Shown here: positions 14,365-23,430 of the stretch, in pieces
How positions within the stretch are numbered: the first letter of the stretch is position 1
How the letters are laid out: every line of letters begins with the position of its first letter
Assembly: GCF_014195535.1 (NCBI RefSeq)
Contig: NZ_JACIBY010000001.1
Location: 1,073,811 to 1,137,810, forward strand
DNA length: 64,000 bases
Direction: 5' to 3'
From: Runella defluvii
GTDB lineage: Bacteria; Bacteroidota; Bacteroidia; Cytophagales; Spirosomataceae
The notes under the pieces: generated by a model
Told to the model about the DNA's origin: nothing
What the model saw: only the letters and a program-made list of their open reading frames with translations
The model's database searches: none
Translations under genes and position numbers: made by a program

Positions 14365-16296
14365 TTAGAATTCAAACAAATTGGTTAACGCTGGGAAATT
14401 AATCAAAGAGCCATTTTTGGCTTTGGTGGCCTCGACCAACTTTTGTTGCTGCTCAGAAGGCGCTGCTGTGTCGAGCTCGGCGTTGGCGTCAACGCTTTTC
14501 AGTTTTATTCCTTTGGCGGCAGCGGTGGCGGGGTCATCAACGATGGGGTTGTCCAACCACTTCAAAATCGTGAGTCGCTTGGTTTCGGATAAGTCCCGCG
14601 TGGCAGGCATGTAGATGGGGTCGTGGATGTCGCGGGTAAAGGCAAATTTCAAGATGTCCTTTTTGGCAATCATGGCTTGTGGATCAGCAAAATTGATGAA
14701 GTACTTGCTCATGATGGGGTATAGGTTGGCAAACTGCGTCATCATGTCCGAAATGTCGCTCCACGTAGGGGTTTCGGGGATGGGGAAATCGTCCCGTAAA
14801 TGGATTGAAATAGACATGGGCGCGGCTCCAGGAATGGCGCTGTCGGGTTGCTGATTGGCCAAGGTGTAGTCCAATAGGTAGATTTGCCCGTCGATATACA
14901 CCCGTGGCGAATGGATGCTGTTGCCCGTGATTTCGATTTGGGCCATGCCTTGGGCGTTGGTTTGGCATGAAGGCGCAAAACTCAACCCGTCCTGAGGTTT
15001 GTTGTTGCCGTAAGTAATAGAAATCGGGGGCGAATTTTTGTCTTTGGGCGTATCGGGCGTGGGCGGCTCCATCGTAATCGTTAATTCGGTTTGCGGTAGC
15101 GGCTGCCCGTACTGATACGCGTAGAGGTTGACCGTCACTTTTTGGTTGGTGTCGATGCGCTGCACAAAATTGTCGGCGCGGCACACGATGCCGTCAATGG
15201 CCTCGCGGGCAATCAGCAGGTATTGGGTAGAACTGCTGCCCGCTGCTACGAGAACCAACTGGTTGTTTTTCAGGTCATTCACTACGTCTGCCGACAGCAG
15301 ATTGAAATCGACAATGCCGCAGGTGCTATTGAGCCAAGTGGAACCTTGTTGGTACGGGACTTTGCCAATGATTTCAAGCTGACTGCTGTCGATGAGTACG
15401 TTTCTGATGGCGGGCGGGTTGGTAAGTGGTTGCTTGCTGACCGCCAAGTAGAAATCATTGGTCGTATTGATGGTTCCGATGGAATCGGCAATGGGAAACG
15501 AACCGCCCAAGTCAATCGACAAGCGGGCGTTGGCAGCATCGAATATAAAATTAGAACCGCCAAAGACTTGGCCTCGTTGATAAACCCCGTACAATCTCCG
15601 CGCGGGGGCAAACAAATCAGGCTCATTTTCAAACCACGGGCCGATGCAGCCCAGAATTTTTCCGAGAGAAAAGCGTCCGTCGGCGTGGGCGTAGTAGTAG
15701 CCAAAGCCGTTGAGGTTGATGCTGATTTTGTTTTGTTGGGTTTTGGCCTTCAACGCCATCAAAATGGGTGATTTTTCGGCCAATTTCCCGTACTTGACAT
15801 CTTCCAGCACCGACGTCCACGAAGCACCCATGGGTTGACCGTTGGGCTGTCCGCCGTTGGTTTGGCGGCGTTGCAAATCTCGAAAACCCGTGGGTTTGAT
15901 TCTTCCTTCGAGCAACAACTCATTGTGGGCCGAAAGGATTCGGAAAGTCACGCCCCAAAGCTCCGACACCATTTGTTGGTCGGGGTCTAAGTCCACCATT
16001 TTGCCCGAGTTTCGCCCTTCGGCACCCGTCACTAGCTGTCCAATGATGCCATCCAAGGCAGGGTCGGTAATGGTCGTTCCGTTTTCGTTGGTGGCTTGCT
16101 GAATCGTGCAATTTTGAAAGCCAAAGGTAGCACCGCCTTCGGGGTTCCACCAGCCGTTGGTCGCTCCTTGCCCAGGAATCTGAAAGCTCGACTCAAACGT
16201 AGCGTTGTTGTAGTGCTGCGTGTCGTTGTTGACGGTGGAAACATCCGAGGAAAAGTCTCCAGAGAATACAATTCTAGGGAAATGTAAATAAGACAT
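14365..16296 (-). CDS. VioB N-terminal-like protein (partner of the ferritin-like protein)
   Basis: 643 residues. It begins MSYLHFPRIVFSGDF, like the MSILDFPRIHFRG start of VioB, and near the C-terminus has the LYPIMSKYFINFADP segment and YMPATRDLSETKRLTILKWL (about 562-581), which correspond to the VYPFMSD and YMPSTRELSAPKARLFLKYL stretch directly before the ferritin domain in VioB. So it looks like the N-terminal two-thirds of VioB, ending where the next gene starts. In VioB/RebD this part belongs to the heme-containing enzyme that couples two indole-imine molecules. No amino-acid oxidase (VioA/RebO) is nearby, so the product is unknown. First gene of the operon. Confidence 0.65.
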   Translation of the reverse strand: MSYLHFPRIVFSGDFSSDVSTVNNDTQHYNNATFESSFQIPGQGATNGWWNPEGGATFGFQNCTIQQATNENGTTITDPALDGIIGQLVTGAEGRNSGKMVDLDPDQQMVSELWGVTFRILSAHNELLLEGRIKPTGFRDLQRRQTNGGQPNGQPMGASWTSVLEDVKYGKLAEKSPILMALKAKTQQNKISINLNGFGYYYAHADGRFSLGKILGCIGPWFENEPDLFAPARRLYGVYQRGQVFGGSNFIFDAANARLSIDLGGSFPIADSIGTINTTNDFYLAVSKQPLTNPPAIRNVLIDSSQLEIIGKVPYQQGSTWLNSTCGIVDFNLLSADVVNDLKNNQLVLVAAGSSSTQYLLIAREAIDGIVCRADNFVQRIDTNQKVTVNLYAYQYGQPLPQTELTITMEPPTPDTPKDKNSPPISITYGNNKPQDGLSFAPSCQTNAQGMAQIEITGNSIHSPRVYIDGQIYLLDYTLANQQPDSAIPGAAPMSISIHLRDDFPIPETPTWSDISDMMTQFANLYPIMSKYFINFADPQAMIAKKDILKFAFTRDIHDPIYMPATRDLSETKRLTILKWLDNPIVDDPATAAAKGIKLKSVDANAELDTAAPSEQQQKLVEATKAKNGSLINFPALTNLFEF

Positions 16297-16337
16297 GTTT
16301 TTTTGGTTATTGGTTATGGGAATTACGAATGACGGGG

Positions 16338-16491
16338 GGAGTCCATAGTCGATAGACCATAAGTTTTAGTCCACGGTTGATAGACCATAGTCCACGGTTT
16401 ATTGACTGTCAACTGTGGACTATGCACTATGGATTTTAGTCGATAGACCATAAACCACGGACTATCGACCATAGACTATCGACTATGGACT
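16338..16491. repeat. Degenerate palindromic repeats (tccatagtcgatagaccata type)
   Basis: About 150 bp of short direct and inverted copies of agtccatagtcgatagac and accatagtccacggt; many arms are mutually complementary, so the whole block can fold. The rest of the 16297-16743 gap has two small hairpins (gcccgtaagggc and aggcgtatgtaagcct, 16565-16605) and no gene. Confidence 0.8.
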
Positions 16492-16743
16492 ATTAAGGAC
16501 TGGCTAAAAAGTTTGTTTGGGTTCTTTTTCATAAAACGTTGTTGAAATAAATTAGGGGAAATGCCCGTAAGGGCGGGGAATGTGCACAGGCGTATGTAAG
16601 CCTAAGCGAGTAGTACGAGTTTTTTCTAACGTTGTTGTGTTGAGTTTTTTTACAGTGCTAATATAGAAAAGCTTTTTGAATAAAAAAACATATAACTACA
16701 AAGAATTTGCCGTCGAGGTGGGAACGGGGATGGCTATTTCTTT

Positions 16744-17892
16744 CTACGAAGATACAGATGTTTTCTCGTCCGCTATTTTCGGTATTCTTATGTTTTTTGG
16801 ACTTATAATAATGTAATTTGTTTTCTTTCCACTGTCTTCTGCTTTCAACATTTCTTTTGCGACCAAATCTTGCAAATCACGTAAAGCTGTGTCTGAGGAG
16901 CATTTGGTAAGTTTGGCGTAAGTGGATGTTCGTAAAAATCCCACTTCTTTGCCGTAATTGTCATACAGATAATTGATTACAAGTCGTTGTCTGTCGTTAA
17001 TATTTGTTGACTTGTGTTTGTCCCAAAAGTGTGCTTTGTCCAAAATGATTTCCAAATTTTGCTCACTTGCCATTAACGCCCTTTCAAAACAGCCGAGAAA
17101 CCATTCTAAATATAGTGTGATGTCTGATGTTCCTTTTTGTGCTTTTTCAATAATGTTGTTATAGTGTTTATGTTCTTTGAAAATTTGGTTTGATAAGCTG
17201 TAAAAACGAATTTTACTATTATCGCTTTTTGCTAACCACATATCTAAAATGGCCCTCGCTATCCGTCCGTTGCCGTCATCAAAAGGGTGAATGGTGACAA
17301 ACCAAAAGTGAGCAATGATAGATTTCAGAACCAAATCCAACCTCTTTTCACTATTCAACCAATTTAAAAATTGTTCCATTTCGTGTGGAACTCTGTCGGC
17401 TGATGGTGCTTCAAAATGTATTTTTTCTCTGCCAAAAATGCCCGAAACAACCTTCATACCCCCTGAACGATATTTGGCAACATCAATTTGCTGGTAACCG
17501 CTAAAACCTGTTTGAAAAAGTGAGTGATGCCAACCTAAAAGGCGTATTTCTGTGAGTGGTTTGTCGAAATTTTGGGTAGCATCCAAAATAACATCAACAA
17601 TCCCTTCAATGTTTCGGGGTGTCTGTACAAAATCAGCATTTTCAATGCCTAATTTTCGGGCAATAGACGAGCGAACAAGTTCAGGATTTATAAATTCACC
17701 TTCAATTCTTGATGTATCTACAACCTCTAAAATAAGCGATTCTAAAGTGGCACGTTCTATAAAATCGAATCCTAAACTTTCCATACGACCCAATAAACGT
17801 CCTTGTAAATGCCTTACAGAGGCCAAGACAGGCGATAACTTGTCGTTATCCCAAACAAAGTTTGTCCAATTTTCTCTTTCGTGTATGTACAT
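16744..17892 (-). CDS. Fic-domain protein with N-terminal inhibitory motif
   Basis: 382 residues from MYIHERENWTNFVW (a longer frame to 17940 is less likely). The Fic core HPFDDGNGRIAR (202-213) has all catalytic residues: His, acidic Asp-x-Gly-N-G-R. The inhibitory motif [S/T]xxxE[G/N] is seen as TSRIEG (60-65), so this is a class II self-inhibited Fic enzyme; the flap segment and a C-terminal winged helix (LRTSTYAKLTKCSSDTALRDLQDL) follow. Family members AMPylate proteins such as gyrase/topoisomerase IV. No separate antitoxin gene is adjacent. Located in an accessory region between repeat blocks. Confidence 0.9.
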   Translation of the reverse strand: MYIHERENWTNFVWDNDKLSPVLASVRHLQGRLLGRMESLGFDFIERATLESLILEVVDTSRIEGEFINPELVRSSIARKLGIENADFVQTPRNIEGIVDVILDATQNFDKPLTEIRLLGWHHSLFQTGFSGYQQIDVAKYRSGGMKVVSGIFGREKIHFEAPSADRVPHEMEQFLNWLNSEKRLDLVLKSIIAHFWFVTIHPFDDGNGRIARAILDMWLAKSDNSKIRFYSLSNQIFKEHKHYNNIIEKAQKGTSDITLYLEWFLGCFERALMASEQNLEIILDKAHFWDKHKSTNINDRQRLVINYLYDNYGKEVGFLRTSTYAKLTKCSSDTALRDLQDLVAKEMLKAEDSGKKTNYIIISPKNIRIPKIADEKTSVSS

Positions 17893-18069
17893 AATTACCG
17901 CCGCAAAATATGCGGTGAAAATAAGGATTTTACACCGCAAAACAATTTTTTGCTTCTAAAATGTTGAATTAGCACTTCACTTTCATAGTAAAATTGAGCA
18001 TGACAAAAAAGTACTCTGATGAGCTACAAGAAAATACGCTCATCCATCGAATCATTGGATAAGTGCTTG

Positions 18070-18245
18070 ATTTTAAAGGGATAGTGTTTTGTGCGTAGTG
18101 TTTCGATACTTGGCCGCAGCTCAAGCACGTTCAAAGGAAATTCCATACAACCGCTAGGCTAGCCGCCCGAATTTCGTTCAAGACTGGACGCTTTCGAGAG
18201 TTTTATGGTGTGGCTTTCAGTCACTACGAATGCTTAGTTATTATA
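18070..18245. repeat. Interspersed repeat R4 (diverged distal part of R2)
   Basis: Shares with R2 the order gctagccgcccgaatttcgttcaa, ctttcgagagttttatggtg and ggctttcagtcactacgaa, but lacks the proximal gcgcgagtg half. It lies just upstream on the plus strand of the stop of the HEPN-like gene. The remainder of the gap 17893-18254 holds no gene. Confidence 0.65.
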
Positions 18246-18254
18246 GGTAGGCCT

Positions 18255-19649
18255 TTAGTCTTTTTCCCAAAGTTTCAAAATTGAGTTGTCATACCAAACA
18301 ATTGTATTCTCATTGATAATTAAGTAAAACACTACTTCTTCTAAAATAGGTAAAAGAAAGCTCTCTAAAACTATCAATGCTGTATTTTCAATAACAGGAT
18401 GATTCAGCAACGTTTGATGGGTCAAATGAAATTCAGTTTCTCTATTATGTACCATTGAATTTCTGAAGGCATAAACGAGCTTGGCAAAAAAATGAGGAAG
18501 TGTATCCGCAGTTATATCCCCATGTACTATTGTGTTGCCTTTTCCTGTCTTGATATTTAAGACATCAATCAGAAAGTTAATTTTTACTGCATCTACAAAT
18601 GAACCGGGAATTAATCCAGACCAACTATTCAATATTTTTGTATTGAAAGTTTGTCCAGGGGTATGCTCTAAAGCTAAAATACTTTCAAAAAGCTTTTTTA
18701 GCATATTAATTTCGGAATCATTAATCCTATCGTACATTCTCTTAAAATCTCGAATAGAAAACACTTCTCCAGAAGAATCTCTTTCAAGCTTAACTAAGGG
18801 CGACTTATACATGAAATTTTCGAATACATGGTAAACCCTAAGGTATTTATCCAAAATATCTTTTTGATAATTGTACTCGCTTATAATGCCTATTGAATCT
18901 GAAAATTGTTGATAGTTCTTCCCTAGCGAGACCAAAAAAGAAGTTGGTATTGCAGGGGGTAAGAGATATTCATAAGAACTATGAATAATTCCACCAGTCT
19001 TTACGATATGTAGACACAATGTTGCCCATACGATTTTAGGTTTTGCTGAAAATGTTGACTTAACCAAAACATATTTGTCGGCAGTCAAGAGGTTAGCGTG
19101 AACACCTATTTTTGATAATAGATAATACAAAATATGGACGCCACTGTTTATTGAATCGATATAATTTTTAAACTCTGTGGATTTATTAATATTAAAAAGA
19201 AATAATGAATGCGTTATGTCAGTTGTATCAAAATGCAAAAAGTTATCTTGAACAATAGCTTCATTCATTTCAACAATATCAAAGTCCTCGATTGCCACTT
19301 CTTCTTCTAAATTTAAAGTATCCGCTCCCCCGAATTCAGAGGTTAACTTTTGAATAATGCTAATAATGGCAACCAATTCATTTTTCCTGAAATTTGGGAA
19401 AGCGTTGAAGTTGTCATTATATTCAGTTATGAAATTTAGTAAATTGGTAAAATCGGGATAGAACTCTCTTCTCAATTGAGTTTTAGTAATTTCTCTTTTC
19501 TCCGTAGCTATTTTTTCGGAAATATCTATCAATTTATTTTGCCCTTCTTCGTCCAAACCATCATGAAACGCGGCAAAAGAAGCACCATCAATTGTGAGAT
19601 TATTTAAGAGAGCAATTAGGTTAGGGTAAATTATATCAATCTTTCTCAT
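18255..19649 (-). CDS. Unrecognised protein with C-terminal HEPN-like R-x4-H motif
   Basis: 464 residues, no signal peptide, AT-rich. The N-terminal half is helical (residues 1-130 with an acidic linker LNLEEEVAIEDFDIVEMNE). Near the C-terminus, in a helix, AYRNS-type text appears as VYAFRNSMVHNRETEFH: R396-N-S-M-V-H401 fits the Rx4-6H signature of HEPN ribonucleases. A second HGD motif (376-378) lies just before. Translation is coupled to the upstream DUF262-like gene (ATGA overlap at 19646-19649), so the two act together. A defence or toxin-antitoxin role is inference from this pairing and from the neighbouring Mrr gene. I do not recognise the family. Confidence 0.55.
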   Translation of the reverse strand: MRKIDIIYPNLIALLNNLTIDGASFAAFHDGLDEEGQNKLIDISEKIATEKREITKTQLRREFYPDFTNLLNFITEYNDNFNAFPNFRKNELVAIISIIQKLTSEFGGADTLNLEEEVAIEDFDIVEMNEAIVQDNFLHFDTTDITHSLFLFNINKSTEFKNYIDSINSGVHILYYLLSKIGVHANLLTADKYVLVKSTFSAKPKIVWATLCLHIVKTGGIIHSSYEYLLPPAIPTSFLVSLGKNYQQFSDSIGIISEYNYQKDILDKYLRVYHVFENFMYKSPLVKLERDSSGEVFSIRDFKRMYDRINDSEINMLKKLFESILALEHTPGQTFNTKILNSWSGLIPGSFVDAVKINFLIDVLNIKTGKGNTIVHGDITADTLPHFFAKLVYAFRNSMVHNRETEFHLTHQTLLNHPVIENTALIVLESFLLPILEEVVFYLIINENTIVWYDNSILKLWEKD

Positions 19650-20887
19650 ACGGTTTGCCCTTTAAAGTGGTTAGACCATATGATTATTTGCTCAGTATTT
19701 TGAAGCAGTGCATATATGCCATTATAAATAGCATTCTTGTTTACGGTTCCAATATTTATTTTACTAAGGTCAAGGCTATTGCGAACTACTTCATATTCCG
19801 TTAAGTTAAGTGAGGCGGGGTTTTTCACAATTGTGTCGTTCAACTTTTCTAACATAGTCAATGCAGATTGAGATTCTTGACTTCCGAATTTGCCTAGGGC
19901 AGCAAACATGCCGACCAATGAAACCTCACGCCCCATCCATTTTGTACCTAGTTCACCAAATTGGTTCTTAATAGCGGTGTCTAATTTTAAAAGTGTATCT
20001 ATGAACTTGTGTAAGAAATCATAGTTGAAGTAGTTGTCAAATTGCTCAATATCAAAATCTGACGATTGGGTTTTATGAACTAAGTTGACATTCGCAGTTA
20101 TTGGTTTGCCCTCATTTAAAGAAAGGATTGAGGTTATAAGATGAGAGAAATGAAACTGTCCTTTTTCTCTATTCTTGCTAAATACTGTTGAATTTGAATC
20201 TTTTTCTCTTATCAAGACAAATGAGTCAAGACCTGATTTTTTGATAATTGGAATTAGGTTTAAAAACAAAAGTTCAAGTTGGTGCTGTGTCTTTACTGGT
20301 TTATGGCCAGCATTTAAAACTAGCATCTTATTTACTTCCTGCTGCGGTGTTAGGCCAGACCATATTTCAAACCACTGATAGTTATTAAAACAGTTCTCAA
20401 CAACTGCATTTTGTTCTGGTTTTGACTTTTCATTGTAAAACTTTATAATCGCTTCTAAAAGTTTTGAGTTTGAATTTATTTTTTCAAGTGCTTCAGAATA
20501 CCGTCTTGATAGTTGTATTCTTTTTAATCCAAGTATTTCGTCCGATAATAAAACTTGAGCATTGAAAAATTGAATGGAATCCCAAATAAGCTTTAAGCGA
20601 TATGTTCTTTGAAGGCCGTCAAGAATTTTAAATTCAGTTATAGTTATCTTTTCATTCTGTATTGTGAATTTTCCAGCATCGATTACTAATACAATGGGGG
20701 GGATGTGTTTTTGTTGAAGTACTGTGTCAATTAAATTGTCTAGATATGTGTTAGTAACAATTTCCCTTTGAACTTCATAGTCCTGGTAACCTAAAGGAAG
20801 TGAGGTGACAAAGTCGGATAGAGTGATTTTTGTCAAATAGCAAGTCCCTCCGTTTTCTTGCATTTTGTCTAATATTATTCCATTCAT
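19646..20887 (-). CDS. DUF262/DGQQR-like (ParB-superfamily) protein
   Basis: 413 residues. The layout EVQREIVTN..LDNLIDTVLQQKHIPPIVLVI followed by KILDGLQRTYRLKLIWD (DGLQR at 90-94) is that of DUF262/DGQQR proteins such as GmrS; the motif has Leu where the common form has Gln. A second family-like stretch, LNAGHKPVKTQHQLELLF (191-208), resembles the LNxGxx..xQHxxEL part of DndB/DGQHR and DUF262 proteins. Such domains bind or cleave nucleotides and gate nuclease partners. First gene of a two-gene operon with the HEPN-like gene, in place of the HNH (DUF1524) partner of GmrSD. Start ATG at 20887. Confidence 0.6.
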   Translation of the reverse strand: MNGIILDKMQENGGTCYLTKITLSDFVTSLPLGYQDYEVQREIVTNTYLDNLIDTVLQQKHIPPIVLVIDAGKFTIQNEKITITEFKILDGLQRTYRLKLIWDSIQFFNAQVLLSDEILGLKRIQLSRRYSEALEKINSNSKLLEAIIKFYNEKSKPEQNAVVENCFNNYQWFEIWSGLTPQQEVNKMLVLNAGHKPVKTQHQLELLFLNLIPIIKKSGLDSFVLIREKDSNSTVFSKNREKGQFHFSHLITSILSLNEGKPITANVNLVHKTQSSDFDIEQFDNYFNYDFLHKFIDTLLKLDTAIKNQFGELGTKWMGREVSLVGMFAALGKFGSQESQSALTMLEKLNDTIVKNPASLNLTEYEVVRNSLDLSKINIGTVNKNAIYNGIYALLQNTEQIIIWSNHFKGQTV

Positions 20888-21147
20888 TTTTTATGAAGTT
20901 TTTGTATTTCGATTCTGAGTACAGTACTCATTAGGCTTACCTACAACGTTGAAGTATTGGCTATGTGGCGGGATTCTATGTTTCGACTGCTCGGTGCTGC
21001 TGCTGATTAAAGATACAAAAGCTCATTGTCTATTCTTCTGCTCGGCGTTATTTATCTGCCTATACCGAAGCTAAATAGCGAATGAAAAGCTGAAAATATA
21101 TTCGTCGCATCGCCATATTGCTAATGCAATGTTAGCGGCATTACTTG

Positions 21148-21993
21148 TCAGTTAAAGGTTCTGAAAAATTCTTGTTCAATTTCAAAAACTGTAACAGGTT
21201 TTAATCCGAGCCGATATTTTTCGAATAATTCTACGAGTCTGTCGCCGTCAATTAATTCAATAGGTGTCACACCATCTCTATTTGCTTCGTTTTTCGCTTC
21301 TTTTGTAAATCGTCCAGTAGTAATGATTAAACCCTTTTCACCACGTCCTTGCATCGCACCTCTAAAGTCTCGAACGTGATGTGGTGAAACAGTTTCTTTA
21401 TAACGTTTACATTGAAAAACTATATTCAAACTCACAACGTCATTCAATTTTACAATTCCTTTTCCGTCAATGCCTTGGTCACCTGAACCACCTGTAATAG
21501 TAATTTCATTAATACCAATTTCTGTCAAAAGGCGTTTACATAGCTTTTCAAATCCCGCAGCAGGAAGATTTTGAATAATATTGATTAAGCCAACTGAATG
21601 TTCTTCGTCTTCTGTCGGAGTATTTTCAAACCTGGGTTCGATTTTTTTAGGTTGTGAGGGTGTCTCCTTTTTTACACTGTCTTGAACTCCTTTGAAGAGT
21701 TTGTAAACATCATCATCAGATAACTTTTTATCAAGACCCTCATTTGTCAATCGCCAAATGCCGCGTTGAGCATTGTCAATAAGTCCAGCCTTGAAAAGAT
21801 AAAATCTTGCCCACTGTATTTGGTTTCTCACTCTAGATTGTCCATTAGAAATTGTCTCTTCTAATTCAGATTCAGTTATTCCAAGTTTGTCAATCACTTG
21901 CTCAATAACATCTGTAACTTCACCAGCACCGCCATTCGATTGCAAGGTTGTCAAAACAGGGTTTATGTACTTTAAAAATTCTGGTCCTTTCAT
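21148..21993 (-). CDS. Mrr-type restriction endonuclease
   Basis: 281 residues: N-terminal winged-helix Mrr_N-like domain (about 1-95, EFLKYINPVLTTLQSNGG...RLTNEGL), an acidic linker, and a C-terminal Mrr catalytic domain (about 135-265). Nuclease residues are FEKLCKRLLTEIG (E149), G-D-Q-G-I-D (D176) and FQCKRY (Q194-x-K196), the D...QxK variant of PD-(D/E)XK. Mrr enzymes cleave modified (methylated) DNA as type IV restriction systems. No methyltransferase is adjacent, consistent with type IV. 260 bp upstream of the DUF262-like operon on the same strand. Confidence 0.9.
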   Translation of the reverse strand: MKGPEFLKYINPVLTTLQSNGGAGEVTDVIEQVIDKLGITESELEETISNGQSRVRNQIQWARFYLFKAGLIDNAQRGIWRLTNEGLDKKLSDDDVYKLFKGVQDSVKKETPSQPKKIEPRFENTPTEDEEHSVGLINIIQNLPAAGFEKLCKRLLTEIGINEITITGGSGDQGIDGKGIVKLNDVVSLNIVFQCKRYKETVSPHHVRDFRGAMQGRGEKGLIITTGRFTKEAKNEANRDGVTPIELIDGDRLVELFEKYRLGLKPVTVFEIEQEFFRTFN

Positions 21994-22132
21994 CTTACTT
22001 TGTGTCGTGCCTTGTATTGCTGCTAACTCCCGAATATGCGAAAATTTTGTAGTATTTCCTGTGTTTATTTGTCCTATAAAAAGAAAATATTGTATTTAAG
22101 GTGCCCTATTTTTTGTATCATCCACTACCTTC

Positions 22133-22218
22133 TTCCGCTCAAAAATACCCGTACCGAAAAAACAAAACAATGCCTATCGTTTTGTTTCACCAAAAACTTA
22201 TTAAACGGTAATGCGAGG
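22133..22218 (+). repeat. Left copy of an 86-bp direct repeat
   Basis: From ttccgctcaaaaataccc to atgcgagg; the middle (aaacaaaacaatg...tcgttttgttt) is itself an inverted repeat, followed by caccaaaaacttattaaa. By eye 74 of 86 positions match the copy at 23431-23516. The rest of 21994-22442 shows no gene. Confidence 0.85.
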
Positions 22219-22442
22219 GTAAAATAGGGCGAGGTACTGGTAGGTGAAAAATTTCATAAAACGTTGGCAATTACTTCAACCACTCTTGCACCCCTCTTTG
22301 GCGGATGTTTATGTTGGTTTGTAAATAATTACTAAAGGGTAACCGCTCTAAAAACTAATCGTCTAATTCCTAAAAAATTTTTCAAGCAGAGTGAGTGGAG
22401 TAGTAGAGGGTAGGTGGCTGGAGTAAGAGAAAGCAAATCTAC

Positions 22443-23283
22443 CTATTTATCAAACAGTTGTCGTTGTACGGACTTAACAAAATCAACTGAACTGCCTACA
22501 ATATCTGCTACTTGTTCTAAAGTTTTGTTCCCTTCGTTTAACAGATATTTCACAAACTTGGCTTTTTCTAAGTTTAGTTTTTGCGTCTCAGCTTTTACAG
22601 CTTCGGCATTTCTTGCAACAAGCATTTCAAAGGATGCTTTTTCATCGGGTGTCATTTTGCGGCTGTCTAATTCGTCAATGGCAACTTTAAGCCACTCTTC
22701 ATCCCAAAATTTGGGAAACTGTGTTGGTTGAGTTACTGTGTGTATCGTTCTCATTGTATAGATCAGTTTTTCTAAATTGGTCTGACAGTCAGCTTCTTGT
22801 AGCATAAATTTGTCTAATTCTACTGTAACAAATGTCATTTGGTCGTCAAATATTTCGGCTTTTTCATTTCGTAGGTTCGCTAGCGTATGAAAATCGTCGT
22901 AAGGTAAAATGTTATTCACTAAAATAGCTACACAATAAATTTTGGTCAGTGTTCCATAGTCAAATTTGCCACGTTTTACCATTGCATTGAATTTATGCAA
23001 GGCGTAAAATCGCTCGGGCGACCCCGTTCATGCGTTGTACAAAGTAGGGAGCATCCCCGTACTGCATTTCAACGATGAAATGGTTGTCATTGTCATCCGT
23101 ACAAGCTAAATCAAAGATACCACTTCTGCCATCCCTAGTAATGCCCTCAAAAGTGTTTTTATCAAATTTCACCTCTTTGATAGGGGTTTCTGATTTGATA
23201 AGTGCTTGCAAAGCCTTACGCAAAAACAGGGTATTTGCTTCATTGCCAAAAGTAGCCTTAAATCGCAACGGCGAACCGTCCAT
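22443..23283 (-). pseudogene. Frameshifted Rpn/PD-(D/E)XK transposase-like gene
   Basis: Two abutting frames encode one family member. The first (22993-23283) gives MDGSPLRFKATFGNEAN... GIFDLACTDDNDNHFIVEMQ, carrying the nuclease D and E-x-Q residues. The second (22443-23000) continues ...ERFYALHKFNAMVKRGKFDYG and runs to a helical C-terminus ending QRQLFDK. Removing one base from the run of four G on the minus strand (C at about 23024-23027) joins them in the usual family order (FVQRM-NGSPERFYALHKF). So the gene is disrupted by a single-base insertion, unless it is a sequencing error or programmed shift. The N-terminus is about ten residues shorter than in related proteins. Confidence 0.8.
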
Positions 23284-23430
23284 AGTCCGAGATTATCGGA
23301 ATAAAGATTTGGTCGTCTGTGTACAATGCTTCCACAATATAAAATTACTTAAAAACAAGATACTTATCAAATTGAATCTGTTTACTCACAAGCGTTCATT
23401 GCACTGCTTTTAGTGCTGTTCACGACTCTA

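Noticed and set aside
12848-16296. A full violacein or indolocarbazole cluster
   Set aside because: Only VioB-like parts and a VOC gene; no VioA, VioC, VioD or VioE and no tryptophan oxidase in the window.
18255-20887. A standard GmrSD type IV restriction system
   Set aside because: No DUF1524/HNH motif (H..P..N..H type) visible in the second protein; it has an R-x4-H instead.
20888-21147. An integron attC site or cassette border between the DUF262-like gene and mrr
   Set aside because: Short inverted bits (caacgttg, gctaatgcaatgttagc) exist but no proper paired core sites and no integrase.
22443-23283. Two separate genes
   Set aside because: Both halves align in order to one Rpn-like family member and are joined by a one-base shift.
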